Source: Asterias rubens (Eukaryota > Echinodermata > Asteroidea > Forcipulatida > Asteriidae). From it: a stretch of DNA of 64,000 nt. The notes beneath the pieces were generated by a model. It did not search any database, was not told the origin of the DNA, and saw only the letters and a list, made by a program, of their open reading frames with translations. A program made the translations under genes and the position numbers. This document shows positions 29,611 to 38,608 of the stretch, in pieces. The stretch spans positions 1 to 64,000 of the forward strand of contig NW_022985737.1 of the NCBI RefSeq assembly GCF_902459465.1, written 5' to 3'. Within the stretch, counting starts at the first letter, position 1, and each line of letters starts with the position of its first letter.

Positions 29611-29683
29611 GGCCCTGTGGCCCAACGGATAAGGCATCTGACTACGAATCAGGGGATTCCAGGTTCGAATCCTGGCAGGGTCG
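29611..29683 (+). tRNA. tRNA-Arg(ACG) unit 68
   Basis: Consensus. Confidence 0.95.
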
Positions 29684-29759
29684 TATGTTTTCTTTTTAGT
29701 GAAAAGCTCATTCCCTTCTCTAAAAGAGAATTCCTTTCCCTGTATGTGTTTCCCTCAAC

Positions 29760-29832
29760 TGCCCTTTGGCCCAACGGATAAGGCATCTGACTACGAATCA
29801 GGGGATTCCAGGTTCGAATCCTGGCAGGGTCG
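29760..29832 (+). tRNA. tRNA-Arg(ACG) unit 69
   Basis: Bases 1 and 7 are both T, so two acceptor pairs are lost. Confidence 0.75.
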
Positions 29833-29908
29833 TATGTTTTGTTTTTAATTAAAAGCTCATTCCCTTCTCTAAAAGAGAATTCCTTTCTCTGTGCGTGTTT
29901 CCTTCAAC

Positions 29909-29982
29909 GGCCCTGTGGCCCAACGGATAAGGCATCTAAACAACGAATCAGGGGATTCCAGGTTCGAATCCTGACAGGGTCG
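29909..29982 (+). pseudogene. tRNA-Arg unit 70, broken anticodon arm
   Basis: TCTAAACAACGAA lesion in a kind-A spacer context, plus G65 to A. Confidence 0.85.
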
Positions 29983-30058
29983 TATGTTTTGTTTTTAATA
30001 AAAAGCTCATTCCCTTCTCTAAAAGAGAATTCCTTTCTCTGTATGTGTTTTCTTCAAC

Positions 30059-30131
30059 GGCCCTGTGGCCCAACGGATAAGGCATCTGACTACGAATCAG
30101 GGGATTCCAGGTTCGAATCCTGGCAGGGTCG
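30059..30131 (+). tRNA. tRNA-Arg(ACG) unit 71
   Basis: Consensus. Confidence 0.95.
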
Positions 30132-30206
30132 TATATATGGTTTTGATCAAAACCTATTTCCGTTCCCTAAAAGAGAATTCCTTTCTCTGTATGTGTTTCC
30201 TTCACC

Positions 30207-30279
30207 GGCCCTGTGGCCCAACGGATAAGGCATCTGACTACGAATCAGGGGATTCCAGGTTCGAATCCTGGCAGGGTCG
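30207..30279 (+). tRNA. tRNA-Arg(ACG) unit 72
   Basis: Consensus; both flanking spacers carry the TATATATGG variant start. Confidence 0.95.
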
Positions 30280-30354
30280 TATATATGGTTTTTATCAAAA
30301 CCTATTTCCGTTCCCTAAAAGAGAATTCCCTTCTCTGTATGTGTTTTCTTCACC

Positions 30355-30427
30355 GGCCCTGTGGCCCAACGGATAAGGCATCTGACTACGAATCAGGGGA
30401 TTCCAGGTTCGAATCCCGGCAGGGTCG
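30355..30427 (+). tRNA. tRNA-Arg(ACG) unit 73
   Basis: T63 to C: one T-stem mismatch. Confidence 0.88.
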
Positions 30428-30503
30428 TATGTTTTGTTTTTAATTAAAAGCTCATTCCCTTCTCTAAAAGAGAATTCCTTTCCCTGTATGTGTTTCCCTC
30501 AAC

Positions 30504-30576
30504 GGCCCTTTGGCCCAACGGATAAGGCATCTGACTACGAATCAGGGGATTCCAGGTTCGAATCCTGGCAGGGTCG
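30504..30576 (+). tRNA. tRNA-Arg(ACG) unit 74
   Basis: T7 acceptor mismatch. Confidence 0.87.
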
Positions 30577-30652
30577 TATGTTTTGTTTTTAATTAAAAGT
30601 TCATTCCCTTCTCTAAAAGAGAATTCCCTAATCTGTTTGTGTTTCCTTCAAC

Positions 30653-30725
30653 GGCCCTGTGGCCCAACGGATAAGGTATCTGACTACGAATCAGGGGATT
30701 CCAGGTTCGAATCCTGGCATGGTCG
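30653..30725 (+). tRNA. tRNA-Arg(ACG) unit 75
   Basis: C25 to T and G68 to T (CATGGTC). Confidence 0.8.
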
Positions 30726-30801
30726 TATGTTTTGTTTTTAATTAAAAGCTCATTCCCTTCTCTAAAAGAGAATTCCTTTCTCTGTGCGTGTTTCCTTCAA
30801 C

Positions 30802-30874
30802 GGCCCTGTGACCCAACGGATAAGGCATCTGACTACGAATCAGGGGATTCCAGGTTCGAATCCTGGCAGGGTCG
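30802..30874 (+). tRNA. tRNA-Arg(ACG) unit 76
   Basis: G10 to A in the D stem. Confidence 0.85.
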
Positions 30875-30950
30875 TATGTTTTGTTTTTAATTAAAAGCTC
30901 ATTCCCTTCTCTAAAAGAGAATTCCTTTCTCTGTGCGTGTTTCCTTCAAC

Positions 30951-31023
30951 GGCCCTGTGGCCCAACGGATAAGGCATCTGACTTCGAATCAGGGGATTCC
31001 AGGTTCGAATCCTGGCAGGGTCG
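30951..31023 (+). tRNA. tRNA-Arg(TCG) unit 77
   Basis: TCG with intact stems. Confidence 0.94.
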
Positions 31024-31098
31024 TATGTTTTTTTTGGATCAAAACCCGTTTCCGTTCCCTAAAAGAGAATTCCTTTATCTGTATGTGTTTCCTTCACC

Positions 31099-31171
31099 GG
31101 CCATGTGGCCCAACGGATAAGGCATCTGACTACGAATCAGGGGATTCCAGGTTCGAATCCTGGCAGGGTCG
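31099..31171 (+). tRNA. tRNA-Arg(ACG) unit 78
   Basis: A5 acceptor mismatch; T arm intact. Confidence 0.87.
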
Positions 31172-31246
31172 TATATATTGTTTTGATCAAAACCCATTTC
31201 CGTTCCCTAAAAGAAAATTCCCTTCTCTGTATGTGTTTCCTTCACC

Positions 31247-31319
31247 GGTCCTGTGGCCCAACGGATAAGGCATCTGACTACTAATCAGGGGATTCTAGGT
31301 TCGAATCCCGGCAGGGTCG
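31247..31319 (+). tRNA. tRNA unit 79, Arg body with ACT anticodon
   Basis: Loop CTACTAA gives anticodon ACT (a serine AGU reader) on the same arginine body with A20. There are also T3, a T stem CTAGG/CCCGG with mismatches, and a diverged spacer. Probably a decaying copy at the array edge; a mischarging tRNA is the alternative. Confidence 0.6.
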
Positions 31320-31395
31320 TACGTTTGGTTTTAACCAAAACCACCATTCCCTTCCCTTAAAAAGAATTCCCTTCTGTGTGTGTGTTTTCTTCAAC

Positions 31396-31463
31396 GGCCC
31401 TGTGGCCCAACGGATAAGGCATCTGACTTCGAATCAGGGGATTCCAGGTTCGAATCCTGGCAT
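31396..31463 (+). pseudogene. tRNA-Arg(TCG) unit 80, acceptor 3' strand deleted
   Basis: Intact to the T arm (CCTGGCA). The next eight bases (GGGTCGTA) are missing and TGTTTTG follows directly. No acceptor stem can form. Array homology stops about 12 bp later. Confidence 0.82.
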
Positions 31464-31552
31464 GTTTTGTTCTACGGAAGCGGATTGCCGCTATATAATT
31501 TTTTTAATCTTTGTTATATTGTACTTAACATGCAACACGATCACGGTTATAG

Positions 31553-31591
31553 ATTATCGTGTACGTTATTACCATTTACGTACACGATAAT
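31553..31591. repeat. Perfect 14-bp-arm inverted repeat at the right array edge
   Basis: ATTATCGTGTACGT and ACGTACACGATAAT, separated by 11 bp, about 80 bp beyond the last tRNA unit. Confidence 0.85.
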
Positions 31592-31825
31592 TGTTGTTTT
31601 GTTCATGTGCCGGCAATACGGTTCCGTTAAACTTGTGTCCAACACTCATGGAATGTTTTCCGTTCAAGAAACGGTGTCCGGTCCAGCTCCTCCAACGGTC
31701 CAACGACAGTAACATGGGTGCAACCAGATGGGAGGCAGGGGGGAGGGGTGCTGAAGCCCCGGCCAGAATCCCCCTTGTGCTCCCAAATGTGATCGAGGAA
31801 ATGCACAAATGAATGCCTCCTTGAA

Positions 31826-32270
31826 TACCGGTAAGGCCCCTGTCAGATGCAATTGTGTCCGCCATGCAATACTGTCCGCTCCGGACACTCTTGCATATTA
31901 TGCAATCGTGTCCGGGGCTATGCAAAAACCGGCCGGTGGACGTACATCGACTTTACATGTATGTGCGCGTATTTTATGATCGCAGCGAATACCCATCCGC
32001 CGAACATTTCCCTTGTCATTCATGACATGCACTTTCTTGTAAACAAAATGGCGAACGTTTTCCGGCGACCAAGGGCGTTTAACTTACTGCAAGGACGGTT
32101 TTGCACGGGGGCGGACACAACTGCATATGCAAATGTGTCCGGGTGGACACCATTGCACTATGCTGCAGCGTCCGGGCGGACACGATTGCATATGCAAAAC
32201 CGTCTGGCGGACAATATTGCATACGCAACAATGTCCTCTGGATAGTATTGCATAGAGGACATACCCCCCC
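31826..32270 (+). repeat. Element of alternating GTCCG/CGGAC and TTGCATATGCAA palindromes, copy 1
   Basis: Two clusters (31845-31925 and 32095-32270) of about 28-bp modules that alternate GTCCGGGCGGAC-type and TTGCATATGCAA-type palindromes, separated by a 170-bp core with GCGAACGTTTTCCGGCGACC. Words equal to the POU octamer (ATGCAAAT) occur. The reverse complement of the whole is found at 54047-54530. ORFs with CICK/AYAK-type repeats are by-products. Confidence 0.85.
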
Positions 32271-35200
32271 TCCTATTAGTTAATATAAAAAATTGATAAT
32301 AATAAAAATACAACTTATGTCTTTCCTTGCGCTTGCCGATGAAACAAAATAAAAATGTTTGGTTGCGCAACTGAGAGCAACCTAGACAACATTCTTGTAG
32401 AGCAAGTACAATGTGTCAAATAACATCGGGTACCATTCCCAAAATTGGAGCGTGGATTGATATAGCAGTCGTTATGGAATTGGAGCATGGTCCCTCTGGT
32501 ATCATGAACGTCTGCTGAGCACAGACGTGGAATAACTTGAATGTGGGGTCAAGAGAGCAGTCTCTTACGCAATACGGTGGTGATCGTGGATCGTGAACGC
32601 CTCCACCCCACCCCCACCCTGGCTGCGCCCCCTGGATTCGCCCCCGTTCGTGCTACGTGTAGATAATCACTGATGTATTTTCATTATGTCTTTTCATTAC
32701 TCGTGTCCCAACCTTGCACTGTAGCATGAAGACCTTAAGATGACTCGTCCTAACTTAAGATAAGACGAGTCCTAACTCTTTGTGAAATCGTGGCCTGGAC
32801 ACGTTTGGTTATTGTCAAAGATCATTCGTCTCACTTGGTGTATCCATGGTGTATCTCAACATATGCACAAACCTATGAAGATTCTGGCTCAATTGGTCAT
32901 CGAAGTTGCAAGAGATGAAAGAAAAACACACCCTTGTAGCACATTATTTGTGCGCTTTCAATTTCAATCAGAGAAATGACCCCTTTCTCAAAAGCTACGT
33001 TACAGCAGATGGAGTCATTTCCTATAATGTTTTATACTATCATTACCGAGTAAGTTTTTATACGCTAACATATTTGTTTTGAGTCGATACCAAAAGTGTC
33101 CAGTGCCACTAAAGAAAAGAACAAGTCCAAGTTGTCTTCCTCATCGGATTTCAGAAATGGCGCCGATGGCATGTACGTACGTCCATCGTGCTTGAGAAAT
33201 TGTGATGCAAAGTGTTGGAAATTGTGGTGCCCCCCCCCCCCCCCCCGCACACAATGTTTTCCTCCCCTATGAAACTGAGGAATTTTAAAGAATATTTCAT
33301 TTTATTATTGTTCCATTGGGGGTTATTTTTGCATAATATGAGGAATAAAATTATGTCAAAGTACACATTAAAAGAATTAGGGTAACCAGCCAAATTACTA
33401 TATACCTGTATCATTGCTGCGACTGGAACCTGGTTATTTCTTAACAACACCGCTGAGAGCGCGCAGACGTCAACCAAAGACTTGGAAACAAGTCTAACCC
33501 CAGATATGGACAACTCGAATGAAGTCGGCTGGATTCGCCGCCATTTTTGAAAGAGTCGATACAATTCTTGGATAAGCTGGGGCCCGAGAACCACTTCAGA
33601 AACTTATATTGCACAACATCAAAAGAGCGATAAAATAAAACATCCCGGGTTGTTTTATATCAAGGAAAGTCTAGACAAGTAAAGGGTGCAGCTTGTTATG
33701 CTTGATATCATGCGTTCCAACAAGAATGCGTGTTGCTGGTATGTTACACTTCAACGAAACAATTCAGAAGTACATTCCTTGTTGAAGCCACTTTGAGATT
33801 ACAATACCCTGTTAAAATACCAAAAGATGTTTCTGACAAATCTGCATCCACGGGGCGATGCAAAAGCTCTCACTCTCCCCACATCAAGGTCCGTAATATA
33901 TCATACCAGTTATGTGTCCAATGACGAAAGGCTCACGAAATTGTGTTTATGACGCAATCCGGCTATTGCTGTCAACACCTGTCAAAGATCCGGGGTTGTT
34001 TTTGCCGGAACTCCTTTTGTCCCGGAATATGGCCTCCGTGGAATTCGGATTGTAATAGGCTTTTGCAGCTGATTTTTGTTGTTTTGTTCTGTCATCACAA
34101 CGCCGCTATTGTTTATCTTCAGATTGACCACGGAGAACTCTCGGGCCAGAAGATTGGACAACTGGGATGCCGGATGCATACCAGGTAAGCCTCCCCCATA
34201 TCCCCATGCCACCTAGCCCCCCCCCCCCCCCGTACCCCAAAACCTCTGCCAGATAATAAAGTACACTACTATTGTTTCGTGATTGTTTCCTTTGATGAGC
34301 AGCAAATGAGGGGTTGCTCAATGAGAGGAAGAAGTACTCCAATGTGCAGAGAAGCAATTATGGTTAACCACCTTACAATGAGACGAAACAGTTTTTTTTT
34401 TAATAAACTAGAATCTTTGATAAGAATATATTTTGGTTCAGTGCCTGTCCCGGAATAAAAAGTATGCCCTTTGTGGGGAGAACTTCATCTTCCCAGACAG
34501 CAAGAACGCCACTTTCTTGTTGTGATGCTTGTCCTACACCATGCTCTCAAAATGTTACCCTACTTTGATCATTGTTCTTTTCCTAATTTCTGATGATTAA
34601 GTATAGGAGGGGAGAGGTGTGGTGTTACACCATGCCACATATCAAGCGCCAAATGTAGTTCTAGAGAAAATATGTCCAATGAAATAATTATGGTTGAGCT
34701 GTTCAGTTTGTGATGAATTGACACAAATGAGGGTCAACGAGATTACGCACTCTTTTGTAAATTAATGTTGGCCACTTGGCATCATGAGGAGCAAGGGCTC
34801 GGCATGCGGCATTGGTAGAAGGAAAAGCGCCCTCTATAGCACTCTGCCGACCTGAGGTCCGGGACAAGCAAAGACTAGCAGAGAGACGAACGAAGAAAAA
34901 AACCTTTCATAAATTCAGACATCGACAAGCGACGACAACAAATTACAGGGATAAACCCCCATTTTTTTTACGAGACAGAATAATATCGGCTGTTGAACCT
35001 TGAATCGTTTTACGGTGATTGACTGGTCTCTAGGGTAAGGTGTTTTTAGAGGTTTGTCTCGCTCGCTCGCGACTGACTGTTTTTTCTTCTGATACGACAG
35101 CTGTGATAAAGGTGTTGACTGTTGTTCCTTTTTGGTAGCTCAACAACAAAAACAACATGTGTTGGAGAGATATCCGTGATTTGCAGCCACTTCGTCCGTG

Positions 35201-36408
35201 GAAAAATGGTTTTGCAGATTACATGACACTGATTGATTTCGTATGATAAATCACGGAATTTAGTGGCTGTAACTGGTAAAGTCGTGAGACTGCAATTTTT
35301 TTTCAAATACTTGTATCAAACCTCGTTCCACAAGGACGATAAAATCATTAGCTTCTAAACAAGCTGAAAAGTGCATGTGAAGTCACATGCAGAAAGAACG
35401 CATTTTACAGGTGTTAAGTGTAAAGGGGGAACATATCTAGTTCTGTGAAAAACCTATATTCATATACATTTACGTCAACTACAGATGTCTTTGCAATATT
35501 CGATGGAGCCAAATCTCAAGAAAAGTCTCAAGTCCGAATGGGGTTACGCAACAATTAAATATTCAAGTCTGTTGTTTTACGTCACAAGTAGAGTCTTAAA
35601 TATGTAGGGTTACGTCACAAGTAACGTATCGAGTCTGTTAGGTTACGCCTCAGGTCATGTCAAATATATGACAAAGTGCGTGATTAACAATATGCATTGA
35701 TTGTTGTAAACCAAATCTCCCCAGTTGGAATGTTTTATTACGTAATTGAATACTATTGTAAGCAGTATAAAACCCATTGTGAACACACCTACTGCCGTCC
35801 AGAGGCGTGTGTGGCGGCCACTGTGGCTCTCAAACACTGGTCGAATGCATACAGAGCAGTTGGTCCCTTTTGAGTTGGAGATTCGGCGACCATTTTACAC
35901 TGTAGCAACGTAATGAACACAGAATTGTTACGCCTGAATGTGTTTTGTATGTTTCATGTGATCCCAGAGGGTTGGAAGAAAACGCGACCATCACAAGCGT
36001 CTTGCCTAAGAACACAAGAATCTTTACCAGGATACGAACCCACACTTTGTTGACCCAGCCATCAACACTGGGGAGTTATGCGTATGGAAGACACGGTACG
36101 TTTCAATTTATTTTCTTGCTTCACCAGATATCCTAAATCACAAACGATCGGTTAAATGAAGATAATATTATGTTCCAAATTAAAAGTTTGGAGGCGTTAG
36201 TCGGGGAAATTGGATCCAGGGGAGGGGCACACCCCGAGGTATTTTCCCTTTATTTGGGTGTTTAAAACGTCATTCACTTCACTTTGCCAGTTCTGGGCCG
36301 ACTGACCATCTTTCATCTCAGTTACCGTATAAATCTTGCAAAGTAATTAAATAAGCTGCACATAGCGCGTGTTCACTACACTACTGGTTGGTAACATGGG
36401 GAAACATT
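32271..36408. other. Intergenic region; scattered exon-like signals only
   Basis: Contains one diverged TTTAAAGGCA-family copy (32800-33115), C-runs near 33231 and 34218, and a degenerate repeat of GTTACGTCACAAGTA near 35535-35650. Open stretches at 33410-33594 (minus; AAAATGGCGGCGAAT near its start, CAG|GTATAT end), 34123-34184 (plus; TATCTTCAG start, GTAAGC donor) and 34442-34525 (plus; ends in TGA) look exon-like. They do not join in a consistent frame, so no gene is called. Confidence 0.4.
32800..33115. repeat. TTTAAAGGCA-family foldback copy, diverged
   Basis: Shows ATTGTCAAAGATCATTCGTC, CAATTGGTCATCGAAGTTGC and the right end AGTGTCCAGTGCC. Confidence 0.72.
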
Positions 36409-36521
36409 AGGCCCTTTTCGAAACCACTGTTTCGGCTCTGCGTACGTGCTCAGGGCTTCAGACGAGAGGACGGAGCCTTAAGCCGAATCCAAAGCCGAAG
36501 CCATTGTTTCGAAAAGGGCCA
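36409..36521. repeat. GGCCCTTTTCGAAAC foldback element
   Basis: Ends GGCCCTTTTCGAAACCA and TTGTTTCGAAAAGGGCC face each other; the inner part carries GGCTCTGCG and AAGCCGAA words. 113 bp. Confidence 0.85.
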
Positions 36522-36598
36522 TAGATTGGACGCATGGACATCTGAAGTCACAGTGACCTCGAGGCTGCCGGTCACGTGGTACGGATGTGCAGTCGACC

Positions 36599-36622
36599 CA
36601 TAGAGTTAATTATAACTCTATG
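36599..36622. repeat. Perfect palindromic hairpin CATAGAGTTA
   Basis: CATAGAGTTA-ATTA-TAACTCTATG, flanked by direct GTCGACCCA words at 36592 and 36624. Confidence 0.8.
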
Positions 36623-36799
36623 CGTCGACCCATCCAGCATTCATTTGCAGTCACATCATGGGCACACGTTCACATATAAAACATCATAATATGGATGTAC
36701 ATGGTTCTGTAATTATAATGTTCTCCGTTTCCAATAATATCGCTGCTTTTCAGAACCAGTGTTTTGCTTTGATACAGTGATTTCATTGTGCAGTGACGT

Positions 36800-36902
36800 A
36801 AGCTTTTCATACCTGTGTTTTGATTGGTGTTATATGTGATGTCGGCGCAGCTGACAAACATCACGTCGGACCAATCAAAACACGGATATTATGGAAAGCT
36901 TA
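36800..36902. repeat. Foldback element with AAGCTTTTCAT arms
   Basis: Arms AAGCTTTTCATACCTGTG...TTTTGATTGG and CCAATCAAAACACGG...GGAAAGCTT fold over 100 bp. Confidence 0.75.
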
Positions 36903-37032
36903 CTTTCGGTCGTCTCGATGTGTGACGTCAGATGTTCAGGCTACATGGCATGCTTTAATAAAAAAAAAAAAATGGCGCAGCGAGATCAATCACCCCTGGA
37001 TACGAGGTTGTTTTGTATAATGGCGGCGGTGA

Positions 37033-37401
37033 CGCACGCATTCAAATTAAAACTGTTTGCCTCTCCAGTTGTTTCTGCGTTTCAAATTCAGAATTCGGCC
37101 ATTCAATTTCGTTTTGAGTCGAGTCAAATTCCTTTAGCACTCTGTTCAATTAAGCGTATCGTCATTCTTTTTCGTGACACACACGCCTCAAGAAGCGTCT
37201 GTGAATTTGAATGCTGCTTTGATGAATTGTTAAATTGAATGATTATTTTGTTAATTAGAATAACGTAAAAGTACATTTGACTAGTCTTAAAACGAAATCG
37301 AATGACCCTTTTCAGTAGCATTCAATTTCGTGCCAAATAGAATAAGCTGGTGGTTAAATTGGCTGCTCATTTTCCGAAATTGACAGAGAAAACCTATATT
37401 A
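37033..37401. repeat. ATAGGTTTTCTCGGTCAA-ended element, copy 1 (left end lost)
   Basis: Shares GGCCATTCAATTTCGTTTTG, AGCACTCTGTTCAATT and the end GAGAAAACCTATATTA with copies at 49140-49558 (reverse) and 49719-50140 (same orientation). Confidence 0.82.
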
Positions 37402-38070
37402 GGCGCTATATAAATCGGATATATTAATTATTAGTATTATTATTTAATGAATGTAATTAGCATATTTTCGGGAAGGGTTAATTTGTCGAGTAAAATAACA
37501 CGGTGGACTTATCGAACATAAGGGGTTTGCCCCAGTGTTACTGGTTTTATTTGCTGCATATTGCGCCACATTACCTTGTAAACCATTACATGGTGCTATG
37601 TAAAAGTAAAATGAGTAGGTCCCATACTACAAGCACAGGAAAATACTGTATGTTGAAAGCGCCTTGATCACCACAGGGTGACAGATTATAATATGCACTA
37701 TGTAAGACACCACTACAACGACTATTATTTATTGGTTACCGCTATATAACCTCTTAGTGTTTACTTATGTCAATTACATTATCCATGGATTCTCATTCTT
37801 TGTTTGTTAAGTTTTGTTTATATGGAACATCTCATGGTGGGGTGAGTGAAGCTGTAATGGGGGTATTTAAAGGAAGTGCTTGACAAAACCCAAACATTTT
37901 TCTTCACGACTTCATTTCCATTTATCTTTTGTTGGTTTGAATGTATTGTTCATTTTGTAACCTATTGCATTTGGTTACTTATGAAATATGTGATCAGTGA
38001 AGTAGGAATATATGGGAATTTAGGAATTGCATGGTGAGGTATCAATAAGTATTAGGTTTATGGTAACACC

Positions 38071-38292
38071 ATGTGTGTATACTTGCTGGCCAGATAATGT
38101 TCTTTTGAGAAGTTGTCTCGCTTTATATTCTACTACCGCAGAGTGTCGGTCTCAACGTTTCGACTAGTTTGCTCTAGTCACCATATGTGTATACTTGCTG
38201 GTCAGATAGTGTTCTTTTGAGAAGTTGTCTCGCTTTATATTCTACTATCGCAGAGTGTCGGTCTCAACGTTTCGACTAGTTTGCTCTAGTCA
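38071..38292 (+). repeat. 111-bp tandem duplication
   Basis: Two ~111-bp copies (38071-38180, 38182-38292) differing at few bases, both ending CGACTAGTTTGCTCTAGTCA. The left copy is preceded by GGTAACACCATG, the end motif of the foldback element at 14571. Confidence 0.9.
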
Positions 38293-38468
38293 TGGTCAGG
38301 AGACTGAAGAGTTGTGAGAGATATTGGCCTATTTTGTAGATACAAAAACACTAGCAAAAGAAGGTCGGGTCAACTTATGACCTCTGTCGTGTTCAACCCA
38401 ATGGGTCAATAACAATCGAATCTCGTTCTCGGGGTTGATTTGAACATGCCCTTATCTGTGATTAAATA

Positions 38469-38608
38469 AGTATTCATAAATACCTCAGACAGTTTCGCTA
38501 TTCCTATTGGTGAAGAGCACGTCACGTGGGTGTGTATAAACCTTTGTTTATGACCAGTACAAAGTTTTGAAACATGGGCGTGACACGCGAACTTGCACCT
38601 GTGCTTAT
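38469..38608. repeat. Dispersed repeat, inverted relative to 3041-3180
   Basis: Reverse complement of the 3041-3180 segment with scattered differences; shares CAGTTTCGCTATTCCTATTGG and ATGACCAGTACAAAG. Confidence 0.8.

Larger units (their letters stand above)
19626..31475 (+). repeat. Tandem array of about 80 tRNA-Arg units (149-bp period)
   Basis: Eighty consecutive units, each a 73-nt tRNA plus a ~76-bp spacer, all on the plus strand. The tRNA folds as a cloverleaf: GGCCCTG/CAGGGTC acceptor, D loop with GGA (A20, an arginine identity base), anticodon stem TCTGA/TCAGG, loop CTACGAA or CTTCGAA, and T arm CCAGG-TTCGAAT-CCTGG. Spacers begin with T4-T5 runs fitting Pol III termination, and come in two kinds: A (AAAAGCTCATTCCC) and B (GATCAAAACCC, holding the palindrome GTTTTGATCAAAAC). 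Units 9-28 and 29-48 are near-identical blocks offset by 2,978 bp; units 57-64 repeat units 13-20. Units 15-20 also resemble 23-28. Count by anticodon: 61 ACG, 12 TCG (one truncated), one ACT, six broken. Confidence 0.97.

Noticed and set aside
19626-31475. Possibility that the array is a CRISPR or bacterial element
   Set aside because: Units fold as tRNAs, spacers are homogeneous rather than unique, and the surroundings are intron-containing animal genes.
19912-31712. Dozens of 60-183-residue ORFs with PVAQRIRHLT / CGPTDKASDYESG-type repeats
   Set aside because: They are translations of the tRNA-Arg array in three frames. The 149-bp period lets frames rotate and stay open; the true content is tRNA genes.
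32101-32283. ORFs of repeated CICK / AYAK motifs (also near 54292-54619)
   Set aside because: Translations of the alternating-palindrome element; the same pattern appears in both orientations.
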